Below, one piece after another: positions 1 to 6,105 of a stretch of DNA of 8,009 nucleotides. A program made the translations under genes and the position numbers. Every line of letters starts with the position of its first letter. Position 1 is the first letter of the stretch. This DNA is from Flavobacteriaceae bacterium UBA2000 (GTDB lineage Bacteria > Bacteroidota > Bacteroidia > Flavobacteriales > Flavobacteriaceae), in contig DDCS01000108.1 in assembly GCA_002335345.1 (NCBI GenBank), forward strand, positions 5,179-13,187, given 5' to 3'. Below the pieces are notes generated by a model. That model saw only the letters and a list, made by a program, of their open reading frames with translations, did no database searches and was not told where the DNA came from.

Positions 1-93
1 GTTTTGTTGTTTATCGCAATATATAAAAAATTAAATAGTTGTAAAAAACAAGTAAGAAAAAAACCTATGTCCGAAATACCCAAAGATATCCAG
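1..93. other. AT-rich intergenic stretch without a supported gene
   Basis: This stretch lies beyond the terminator of the lipoprotein gene and is strongly A/T-rich, with several A runs. The only open frame is a 15-codon + strand frame at 67-114 that ends inside the terminator hairpin; it has no recognisable product and is not called. On the minus strand there is one good match to a Bacteroidota -7 element (81-88, listed separately). The region is most likely the upstream region of a leftward gene outside the window, or a plain spacer. Confidence 0.6.
81..88 (-). promoter_or_regulatory. Possible Bacteroidota -7 promoter element
   Basis: Read on the minus strand this is TATCTTTG, an exact match to the Bacteroidota -7 consensus TAnnTTTG. 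It sits just past the terminator of the lipoprotein gene and would drive transcription leftward out of the window. No TTG is present 19-21 bases upstream, where the hairpin stem lies, so the -33 half is missing and the match may be chance in an AT-rich spacer. Confidence 0.25.
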
Positions 94-123
94 ATAAAAA
101 AAGCCGCCTGTTAGAGGCGGCTT
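94..123 (-). terminator. Rho-independent terminator of the receptor/lipoprotein unit
   Basis: A perfect 9-base stem (101-109 paired with 115-123, AAGCCGCCT/AGGCGGCTT) encloses a 5-base loop (110-114). On the minus strand it is followed by a run of seven T (96-102, the first two shared with the stem). It lies about 20 bases past the lipoprotein stop codon, in the right orientation to end the leftward transcript. On the + strand the stem is followed by TCGATTTAAGG, without a T run, so it is one-directional. Confidence 0.93.
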
Positions 124-143
124 CGATTTAAGGAGGTTCTCAA

Positions 144-788
144 TTAAAACCCACTCGCGCCAGCATCATCCTGATACACGTAGTTAAAGGTATAATAACG
201 CAAATCGTTCAGGGCAATTTGCTCGTTGATGACCTGTGGGGCATCTTTGTAATAACTTAAGATTTCGATTTTCGCGTATTTATTATCGGCTGTGCGCAAA
301 ACAATGACTTTGCCCGGAATAGGCAGTATGGTCAATTGAGTCGGGTCATAGGTATACCAGCCATTGCCAGATCCCGTAGGGATGGCTAAACCATCAGGAC
401 CATCTTGAGCAAAGGCTCCGCTATTAATGCTGTTGATCTCATCAAAAATACCATCTGCAATATAAGCTCCGGCATTTCCTGTGCGCTGCGGAGCATCAAG
501 AATCCCGCTGCTGCTGCCACCGTTGATAAGAATGGTGGTGCCGCGAAAAGCGATATCCCAATCCGTGTCACTGGTCGTAGTGGCTCCTGTACTGAAGTCA
601 AACTTGACAAAAGGTCCTGATGCTGCTGGAGGATTCTGGGTATAATCTGTGTCTTGAGGCGCATACAAGTTACTCACAAGGACACTGTCGTTATTTGTGT
701 TTTGTGGTGTATCGCTATCTTCTTTGCTACATGCAGAAAAAGTAAGCAGACCAGCAAGACCAAAGGTTAAAAGAATTTGTTTTTTCAT
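144..788 (-). CDS. HmuY-family surface lipoprotein (putative heme-binding-like)
   Basis: This is a 214-residue lipoprotein of the HmuY family. A signal peptide (residues 1-19) ends in a lipobox-like FSA-C with Cys20. The mature N-terminus reads C-S-K-E-D-S, fitting the X-K-(D/E)2-X surface-export signal described for Bacteroidota lipoproteins, so an outer-surface location is likely. A flexible acidic/Asn-rich linker follows, then the domain with its usual marks: the DWDIAFRGTTILING block (about 76-90), the WYTYDP segment (about 144-149) and the GKVIVLRT...YAKIEILSYYKDA block near the C-terminus. HmuY proteins capture heme at the surface and pass it to a TonB-dependent receptor; here the receptor gene is directly upstream, 4 bases away, so the two are co-transcribed and probably coupled. 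Oddly, the mature protein has no His and no Met, the residues known to hold heme in characterised HmuY proteins, so the ligand is uncertain. ATG start; no Shine-Dalgarno, A-rich upstream. Confidence 0.88.
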   Translation of the reverse strand: MKKQILLTFGLAGLLTFSACSKEDSDTPQNTNNDSVLVSNLYAPQDTDYTQNPPAASGPFVKFDFSTGATTTSDTDWDIAFRGTTILINGGSSSGILDAPQRTGNAGAYIADGIFDEINSINSGAFAQDGPDGLAIPTGSGNGWYTYDPTQLTILPIPGKVIVLRTADNKYAKIEILSYYKDAPQVINEQIALNDLRYYTFNYVYQDDAGASGF

Positions 789-792
789 AGCG

Positions 793-2868
793 TTATTTTG
801 TTTTAAAAGTTAAGGAGGCATAAATCAATCTTCCAGGTAAATTGGTCAATCGTCCTGGGTCCGTATAATCCGTTATATTGTCAATACCGGCACCAATTCT
901 GAATTTTTTACCCAGGGCTTTGTTTAGGCTAAAATCAATAATGGCAAAGGGAGCGACTAAATCATCGTACTGGTCTAAATAGCTGTTGCCATTGGTGTCA
1001 AAAAGGCCAAAGGCACTTCGGTAGGTCGCCCGAAAAGAACCATCGAGTTTCCACTGCGGCAGTTCAAAAAACATTTTGGCATTGGCCGTGTGTTTCGAGC
1101 GGTTTACCAGTCCTAAATAATCCTTGGCGTCCAAACGAAACACAGGGCTGCTGGGATTGACTCGCCCAAAAACTTGTCCGCTGTCAAAGGCTTGTTCGGC
1201 ATCCTTATCCTTGGCGATCAGATACTGATACCCCATGCTAAACTTTAGATTTTGATTGATTCGGGCCGTAAAATCGGTTTCTAAACCTTGGGTATAAACC
1301 CGATTTACATTGTAATAGCTAAAGACGTTTTGACCATTGGTTTTCTGGGCAATAACGCGCGTATCGATCAAATCTTTAATGTCATTTCTAAACAGATTCA
1401 CATTCCATTTGATTTGTGAGGAGAATTTAATATCCATCCCAAGATTAAAGGCCAACGAACGCTCAGGCCGCAATGGATCATCAAAACTGTCTAGAGGAAC
1501 AGTAACGTTTAAGATATTGCCGGCCGCTTGAAGCTCGGGGAGGCGCACTGCAACGGCATTATAACCCAATACCGTATAACCGGCTGTGGTATTGGTAAAA
1601 TCAAAATACAATTGACGAAAATCTGGGGTTTTAAATCCGTAACCAAGCGAGGACTTAATGCTGATTTTGTCATTTATGCGATAACGGGCAGCGAGCTTTG
1701 GACTGAACTGAGAAGCATAGGCGCTATGCACATCATAACGGGCCCCAGCAACTAGGTTTAGTTTTTTAGTGATTTGATCCTCGTATTGAATATAGGCATA
1801 GGGGGCATAAAACTCTGGAGTACCAAAAAAATCTGTTCGTTTGAGCTGTTCATAGGTAAGGCCTAAACCCCCAATCCAAGTACCGGAGCTATCCGTTGCT
1901 CGAGTCAGGCGCAATTCAGGGCGGCTAAACCACTGATCAAAATCACTTTCGCTAAACGCACTGCCATCGGGATTATTCAAAAACTCAGTGGCCATATAAC
2001 GGGTGGTGTACCATTCAAACTCTTGGGTCCAATGTTCTAAAGGAGTGCGCGAAAGATGTAAGGTTGTGTTGAATTCATTGATGTCACTAGCGCCAGCAAG
2101 ATTACTGCTGGCCGTGTAATCTTGTTTTTGGGTATAGTAACGCCCAGAGATTTGCATTTTTGTCAGTGGATTTAAGTCTCCTTTGTATTTTACTTGAGCC
2201 GTATAATTGGTATAGGGTTCAACAGTGCGTAAATCATCGTTTTCAACGAGGTCATAGCCGTCAGACGAGAGTCTATTCAAAAATACCGACCACTGGTCTA
2301 AGAGATTATTGTCTGTGTATTGAGCGCGTAAATCGTGGGTATTGAAACTTCCTGCGCGATAGTCTATTCTTGTGCGTTTTCCAGGCCGTGGGTTTTGTGT
2401 AATGATATTGATAACACCGCCTAAGGCTTCGTTTCCGTAAAGGCTAGAGGAGGCACCACGGACGATTTCAATTTGCTTTATATTGCCCACAGTCACGCGA
2501 CTCAGATCTAAAGTTCCTGCAGAGCGACCAATGAGCGGGACCCCATCAATCATCACTAAGGTGTATTGGCTGTCTAAACCTTGCATTTGAACCCCCTGAC
2601 CCCCGCCAAAATCGGATACGGTGATCAGTCCAGTTTGCTCGTCAAGCAGGTCGGTAAGTCGAATCGCATTGATCGCCTCAATTTCTTTTTGAGGGATAAA
2701 TTGGGTAGGCATCGGAAGTGAAGACATTTGACGCTTCGTCCTTGTCGCAGAAACCATAACCGCATCAAGCTCTTGGGGCTTAATCGAATCGGCCTTTTTG
2801 ACCTTATTTTGAGCGATCAGCGCATTGGAAAACCACAAGAAAACAGATAAAAAGACTAAGTTGCGCAC
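793..2868 (-). CDS. TonB-dependent outer-membrane receptor (HmuR-like)
   Basis: This 691-residue receptor imports a ligand across the outer membrane using TonB/ExbBD energy. A signal peptide (1-20, ending ALIAQ) is followed by a TonB-box-like stretch (about 34-41, ELDAVMVS), a plug domain (about 45-157, with VMIDGVPL and the IEIVRGxSSxLYGxxAxGGVINIIT signature) and a 22-strand barrel to the C-terminus. Barrel signatures include GYGFKTPDFRQLY and LRPERSLAFNLG. It has no N-terminal carboxypeptidase-like domain, so it is of the FecA/HmuR type and not SusC-like. Length is normal for heme receptors. The HmuY-family gene just downstream suggests heme or a related ligand, but no His occurs between the FKTP motif and the RPERS motif, where heme receptors usually have one. 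The start is GTG, preceded in frame by TAA four codons upstream; an out-of-frame ATG lies 5 bases upstream. Substrate is inferred from context only. Confidence 0.92.
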   Translation of the reverse strand: MRNLVFLSVFLWFSNALIAQNKVKKADSIKPQELDAVMVSATRTKRQMSSLPMPTQFIPQKEIEAINAIRLTDLLDEQTGLITVSDFGGGQGVQMQGLDSQYTLVMIDGVPLIGRSAGTLDLSRVTVGNIKQIEIVRGASSSLYGNEALGGVINIITQNPRPGKRTRIDYRAGSFNTHDLRAQYTDNNLLDQWSVFLNRLSSDGYDLVENDDLRTVEPYTNYTAQVKYKGDLNPLTKMQISGRYYTQKQDYTASSNLAGASDINEFNTTLHLSRTPLEHWTQEFEWYTTRYMATEFLNNPDGSAFSESDFDQWFSRPELRLTRATDSSGTWIGGLGLTYEQLKRTDFFGTPEFYAPYAYIQYEDQITKKLNLVAGARYDVHSAYASQFSPKLAARYRINDKISIKSSLGYGFKTPDFRQLYFDFTNTTAGYTVLGYNAVAVRLPELQAAGNILNVTVPLDSFDDPLRPERSLAFNLGMDIKFSSQIKWNVNLFRNDIKDLIDTRVIAQKTNGQNVFSYYNVNRVYTQGLETDFTARINQNLKFSMGYQYLIAKDKDAEQAFDSGQVFGRVNPSSPVFRLDAKDYLGLVNRSKHTANAKMFFELPQWKLDGSFRATYRSAFGLFDTNGNSYLDQYDDLVAPFAIIDFSLNKALGKKFRIGAGIDNITDYTDPGRLTNLPGRLIYASLTFKTK

Positions 2869-2887
2869 CCCATTGTTTTAGACGCCG

Positions 2888-2919
2888 CAAAGATCGGGTT
2901 TCACAAGGGAATTTAACAA
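2888..2919 (-). promoter_or_regulatory. Candidate promoter of the receptor/lipoprotein unit
   Basis: On the minus strand, TTG (2917-2919) is separated by 21 bases from GATCTTTG (2888-2895). This matches the Bacteroidota pattern TTG ... TAnnTTTG at all but the first base of the -7 element, with acceptable spacing. It would start transcription about 10-15 bases before the receptor start codon, giving a very short leader. The location, in the only sizeable gap between genes, supports it. The receptor may also receive read-through from the upstream operon, because no strong terminator separates them. Confidence 0.45.
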
Positions 2920-2941
2920 CTAAATTGAATCAATTAACTTG
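2917..2941. promoter_or_regulatory. Imperfect palindrome, possible operator
   Basis: A 25-base dyad centred on 2929 pairs in 10 of 12 arm positions. Its core, AATTGA-A-TCAATT (2923-2935), is a perfect 6-1-6 inverted repeat. It overlaps the TTG of the candidate receptor promoter, where a dimeric regulator could repress or activate. An iron-responsive regulator would suit a heme-type locus, but the bases do not clearly match the classical Fur box. The alternative is a weak AT-rich hairpin at the 3' end of the peptidase transcript; it lacks a GC stem and T run, so it is not a convincing terminator. Confidence 0.4.
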
Positions 2942-2960
2942 AGTTTACGATAGTCTTTTC

Positions 2961-4796
2961 TTATTCAAAACAGGCGTTGAATGCTTGAGCCCCCCCGACC
3001 ACGGGGATGGTCAATTTTGTGCCTTTTAAATCTAGGGTCATTTTTGTCCCAGGTTTTGGCCTCAATGTAAATTCGGCATCTGAAGAAAAGATCATCAAGC
3101 CGATTTGAGCCCCTTTTGGGATGACTTGATCATCAGGCATAAGTTCAAAGGAAATTTCGACAAATTCGCCAGGAGTCAATGGGGCACTTTCGCGTAAAGA
3201 GGTGTTTTGTGGGTCCGCCCAGCCCCGGGTTATAATGTTGTCTGTAATCGGGGCCTTGTCCTGAGTATTCCATGGCAAGGATACCAAATAAACAGAGAGA
3301 TTAACCGCCGGCTTACTTGAGGCAAGTTTTAGGCTAATTTTAGGAATACCAGAAAGGTGCAGAGGTTGTTTTAACGGTGCTGTGGCATAGATTAAGCGAT
3401 GCTCAGAAGTAGCCGCCTGGGCCAGATCTGCGGCGGTGAAATGATAATCATCCGTGAGTTGCTCCAATAAAGCGTCAGGATTTACCTCAGGGTCTAAAGA
3501 ACCGATAGCGTTTCCTCCCATATGAGGATAAAGCGTGATGTCCCGCGCATCCGGATGGGGGTAATCGGGATAAGGTGTCGGCTGATCGATTGGGTCTGAT
3601 TCTCGGACAATCCATGATTTAGGTCCTGTGCCCGCGGTGTTGTCTACCCCGTGAAGGTAGTGGCTAAACCACTGATTCATCATCCAAAGCGGGGGTGGAC
3701 CTCCATGGCCCTTTTGATGGTAAAAAATTTGGTGGTCCAGCCCCATGTTACGTGCTTTTTCATAGATCCGATAACTGTGTTCAGGCATGACATTCCAATC
3801 GTTAAATCCGTGCGCCATGAGCAGTGCGGCCTTCATTGGCTGCATTTGATTTAAATAATCACGACTGGCCCAAAAATCATTGTAATCCCCTGTTTTTCGA
3901 TCCATACCCAGACGCATAATACTGTCCCGAACGCGCGCATTGTTGCCCGGTCTTTTTGCCGGATCGCCACTGTGAATAAAATCGTATAAGACATCGATAT
4001 CCTCTCCGAGGTAGCCTCCAGGGGAGCGCACGAGACCATTAGAACGGTAATAATGATAATAAGACGTATTGGGTGCAATTGGAATAATCACTTCAAGGCC
4101 TTCAACCCCTGTAGTTGCTGCGGCCAAAGGTAAAGTGCCATTATAAGAGGTTCCGGTCATACCCACCTTGCCCGTAGACCAATAGGCGGTCACCGGAGCA
4201 CCGTCTTCAGGAGCATCAAATCCGCTTGCGCGACCGCAAAGCCAATCGATCACTGCCTTAGGGGCCAAAGATTCATTAATGCCGCCCACGGTAGGGGCTC
4301 CTTGAGACAAGCCTGTACCCGGCGAGGACGAGTGCACCACGATATAACCGCGGGGTACCCAAGTTTTGATATGCGAATTTGAGATGATCGGACGCTCGCC
4401 GACGCGCTTTACTTCCGGATGAATATGCGGTGGCGAATCTTCCCCGAGTTCTTGGTGAACATCCCAAAAGGAGCCAGGCACATCTCCTGCAACCCCAGCA
4501 AAATAAGGACTTGTAACATAGATCACGGGTAGTTTTAAGCCTTCTGTATCCGTTTGTTTGGGTCGGGTTACCGATACATGCATCCGGTCTAATTGACCAT
4601 CGAAATCTGAATCAAATTCTGTTTCCACCCACAGATCATGGCGCATCCACTGGCTTTGATCTGAAAATTCCTCTACGATTTGGGCCAATCCATCTTTAAA
4701 AACAGGAACGGCTTTGTTTTGAGCACTGAGAAGCCCGACAGCCAATAAGGCTAGGGTGCATAACGATAGTTTAATTAAACGCATCATAGTTTGCAT
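2961..4796 (-). CDS. Secreted CocE/NonD-family serine hydrolase (Xaa-Pro dipeptidyl-peptidase type)
   Basis: This 611-residue exported alpha/beta-hydrolase belongs to the PepX/CocE (peptidase S15) group. Enzymes of this type remove Xaa-Pro dipeptides from peptide N-termini, or hydrolyse related esters and amides. A signal peptide (about 5-25, ending LLSAQ) implies periplasmic or outer location. The catalytic triad is visible: Ser217 in GTSYNG, Asp333 in HGFNDWNV, and His364 in KGHGG. A PepX-like block (about 244-270, YYHYYRSNGL...GGYLGEDIDVL) favours the Xaa-Pro type over a cocaine-esterase type. The C-terminal half (about 385-600) fits the PepX_C jelly-roll. The gene is last in the operon and overlaps the methyltransferase stop by one base (TAATG), so translation is probably coupled. 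Met1, Met4 and Met5 are all possible starts; Met1 is chosen for the overlap. A run of seven G lies 11 codons before the stop. The exact substrate cannot be read from sequence. Confidence 0.9.
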   Translation of the reverse strand: MQTMMRLIKLSLCTLALLAVGLLSAQNKAVPVFKDGLAQIVEEFSDQSQWMRHDLWVETEFDSDFDGQLDRMHVSVTRPKQTDTEGLKLPVIYVTSPYFAGVAGDVPGSFWDVHQELGEDSPPHIHPEVKRVGERPIISNSHIKTWVPRGYIVVHSSSPGTGLSQGAPTVGGINESLAPKAVIDWLCGRASGFDAPEDGAPVTAYWSTGKVGMTGTSYNGTLPLAAATTGVEGLEVIIPIAPNTSYYHYYRSNGLVRSPGGYLGEDIDVLYDFIHSGDPAKRPGNNARVRDSIMRLGMDRKTGDYNDFWASRDYLNQMQPMKAALLMAHGFNDWNVMPEHSYRIYEKARNMGLDHQIFYHQKGHGGPPPLWMMNQWFSHYLHGVDNTAGTGPKSWIVRESDPIDQPTPYPDYPHPDARDITLYPHMGGNAIGSLDPEVNPDALLEQLTDDYHFTAADLAQAATSEHRLIYATAPLKQPLHLSGIPKISLKLASSKPAVNLSVYLVSLPWNTQDKAPITDNIITRGWADPQNTSLRESAPLTPGEFVEISFELMPDDQVIPKGAQIGLMIFSSDAEFTLRPKPGTKMTLDLKGTKLTIPVVGGAQAFNACFE

Positions 4797-4798
4797 TA
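4794..4798 (-). promoter_or_regulatory. TAATG stop/start overlap (translational coupling)
   Basis: The methyltransferase stop TAA (4796-4798) and the peptidase start ATG (4794-4796) share one A. This overlap type usually lets a terminating ribosome restart on the next gene. It ties the level of the exported peptidase to that of the methyltransferase and supports the chosen peptidase start. Confidence 0.8.
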
Positions 4799-6091
4799 TA
4801 TTTTTGGGTATTGGGTTGCTTTACGACACAAGATAATCCATTTTATTCCTCGGGCATCTGTCGTGAAAAACAAATATTCCTGGCCGCCATCTTTTATTTG
4901 CCATGTCGCTCGAATGTGGGCCACAGTTTGAGGGAAATCACGAGTCGTAATATTGTATTTCTGGCCTTTAAAACGCTTCATTTCACTTTTAGCAAAGGGC
5001 CATTTATCGAGCACTTCAAAGATGCGCCCCGGAAAATCCATCCATTGCTCCGCGGTAAAAAGATGGGCATTTGGCCCAATGCGCAAGATCGGGAATCGCT
5101 GGGTGAGTGCGGCATACTGCCCGATTTTTCGCAGCGGCCCGTTGGGTTCAAAAATATAGGCTAGGGGCGTACTGTATAAATTGGACTCCGGTTGATTCCA
5201 TATAAAATCAAAAATGATGTTTTTTTGAACCGCGCTGGAGTCTTCAGCCCAGGGCTCATCACTGAGATTTACCGCGTATACTTTTGGGTTTTTATTATCG
5301 GTTAAATCGCGAGGAGGTAGAGTTTTGTCCTCTTGTCCCGCACTGCGACTGATTAACCATAAAACTTCCTTTACCTCATTATTGACGGCCACCACATGGA
5401 TTTCACGAACCCATTTCAGCTGTGTTAGGCCCAGGTGTAAGTCGAGCATTGGCGAAGTTTTGAGCAACACATAAGGACTCTTTGCTAATAAGTCCTCCAA
5501 GTGAAACAAAATATCTGGACGACAGTCTTCAAGACGAAAAACTTTATTTTTTTGGGCATCGCGCCGGGCTGGATCCAAATAAATTAAATCTACGGGTAGT
5601 TTTAACTCGAGAAGACCCTTTACGCCATCCGCGTGATGACAGAGGACCTCAGCTTTGAGTTTTCTCATGTTGTGTGCGACCAAATTTGACAGAGATTCAT
5701 CGAGTTCAAAGTGATGAACACGTGCGCCACTTTGCGCCAAAGCATAGGCATCGACCCCGAAACCGCCGGTGAGGTCTGCAATTTCTTTGGGGTGAAATTC
5801 TAAATTGTTTTTAATGACTTGGGCTTTGTAGCGTGCAGTGGCCTCTGAGGAGCATTGTTCTAAAGATAATTTGACCGGAAAAAGCAAGCCCGGTTGTGCG
5901 CCCCAACGGGGCAATTTATCCACGGCCTTGCGATAACCCTCGACCTGTTGTATTAATTCTTGACGGCTTAGGCCCTCAAAGGGCAGTGGGGCAAAAGCGA
6001 TTTCGTCCAGGGAAGCCCGGGTCGTTCGAATCCATCGTTGAACCTCGGGGCTTAACAGCATTGGATTTATGGCATTTTGATCTTGGGTCAT
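4796..6091 (-). CDS. Class I SAM-dependent methyltransferase with THUMP-like C-terminal domain
   Basis: This 431-residue cytoplasmic protein has no signal peptide or membrane segment. The central Rossmann methyltransferase fold shows motif I DLTGGFGVD (106-114), the acidic motif II FELDES (about 128-133) and motif IV DPARRD (173-178), a form common in RNA-modifying enzymes. The region after about 275 fits the ferredoxin-like PG_1098 module, and the C-terminal part (about 360-425, with KGQKYNITTRDF, GGQEYLFFTT and WIILC) fits the THUMP-like domain, a likely RNA-binding element. The N-terminal 100 residues are helical and typical of the family. It is not a classical THUMP protein such as RlmL or Trm14. 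The neighbours TsaD and RsmE modify tRNA and rRNA, so an RNA substrate is a reasonable inference, but none is established from the sequence. The ATG start lies 10 bases after the DUF4159 stop, and the stop overlaps the peptidase start. Confidence 0.88.
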   Translation of the reverse strand: MTQDQNAINPMLLSPEVQRWIRTTRASLDEIAFAPLPFEGLSRQELIQQVEGYRKAVDKLPRWGAQPGLLFPVKLSLEQCSSEATARYKAQVIKNNLEFHPKEIADLTGGFGVDAYALAQSGARVHHFELDESLSNLVAHNMRKLKAEVLCHHADGVKGLLELKLPVDLIYLDPARRDAQKNKVFRLEDCRPDILFHLEDLLAKSPYVLLKTSPMLDLHLGLTQLKWVREIHVVAVNNEVKEVLWLISRSAGQEDKTLPPRDLTDNKNPKVYAVNLSDEPWAEDSSAVQKNIIFDFIWNQPESNLYSTPLAYIFEPNGPLRKIGQYAALTQRFPILRIGPNAHLFTAEQWMDFPGRIFEVLDKWPFAKSEMKRFKGQKYNITTRDFPQTVAHIRATWQIKDGGQEYLFFTTDARGIKWIILCRKATQYPKI

Positions 6092-6105
6092 TAACGGGTC
6101 ATTAA
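6085..6105 (-). repeat. 10-base direct repeat carrying two TAATGA modules at a gene junction
   Basis: GGGTCATTAA occurs twice (6085-6094 and 6096-6105) with one base between. On the coding strand each copy reads TTAATGACCC. The first supplies the DUF4159 stop and an ATG that opens a three-codon frame (Met-Thr-Arg-stop); the second supplies that frame's stop, which overlaps the ATG of the methyltransferase. This fixes the methyltransferase start at 6091 and looks like an 11-base tandem duplication of an ancestral TAATG overlap. Confidence 0.75.

Noticed and set aside
67..114. 15-codon + strand frame with ATG start (MSEIPKDIQ...)
   Set aside because: It ends inside the minus-strand terminator hairpin, has no convincing ribosome site and no recognisable product; chance is the better explanation.
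129..137. Perfect Shine-Dalgarno-like TAAGGAGGT on the + strand, with a similar one at 811-818
   Set aside because: No start codon follows at suitable distance; one lies between the lipoprotein stop and its terminator and the other inside receptor coding sequence on the opposite strand.
793..2868. SusC-type polysaccharide receptor with a SusD partner
   Set aside because: There is no carboxypeptidase-like N-terminal domain, the length is about 690 rather than about 1000 residues, and the partner is HmuY-like rather than SusD-like.
2917..2941. Palindrome as a rho-independent terminator of the peptidase operon
   Set aside because: The stem is almost all A/T and no T run follows on the minus strand, so it would fold weakly; an operator role is more plausible.
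3851..4078. 75-codon minus-strand frame within the peptidase gene
   Set aside because: It overlaps the peptidase in another frame, in a region with clear PepX-like motifs in the called frame.
4811..5164. 117-codon + strand open frame
   Set aside because: It lies fully antisense to the well-supported methyltransferase gene and has no family features.
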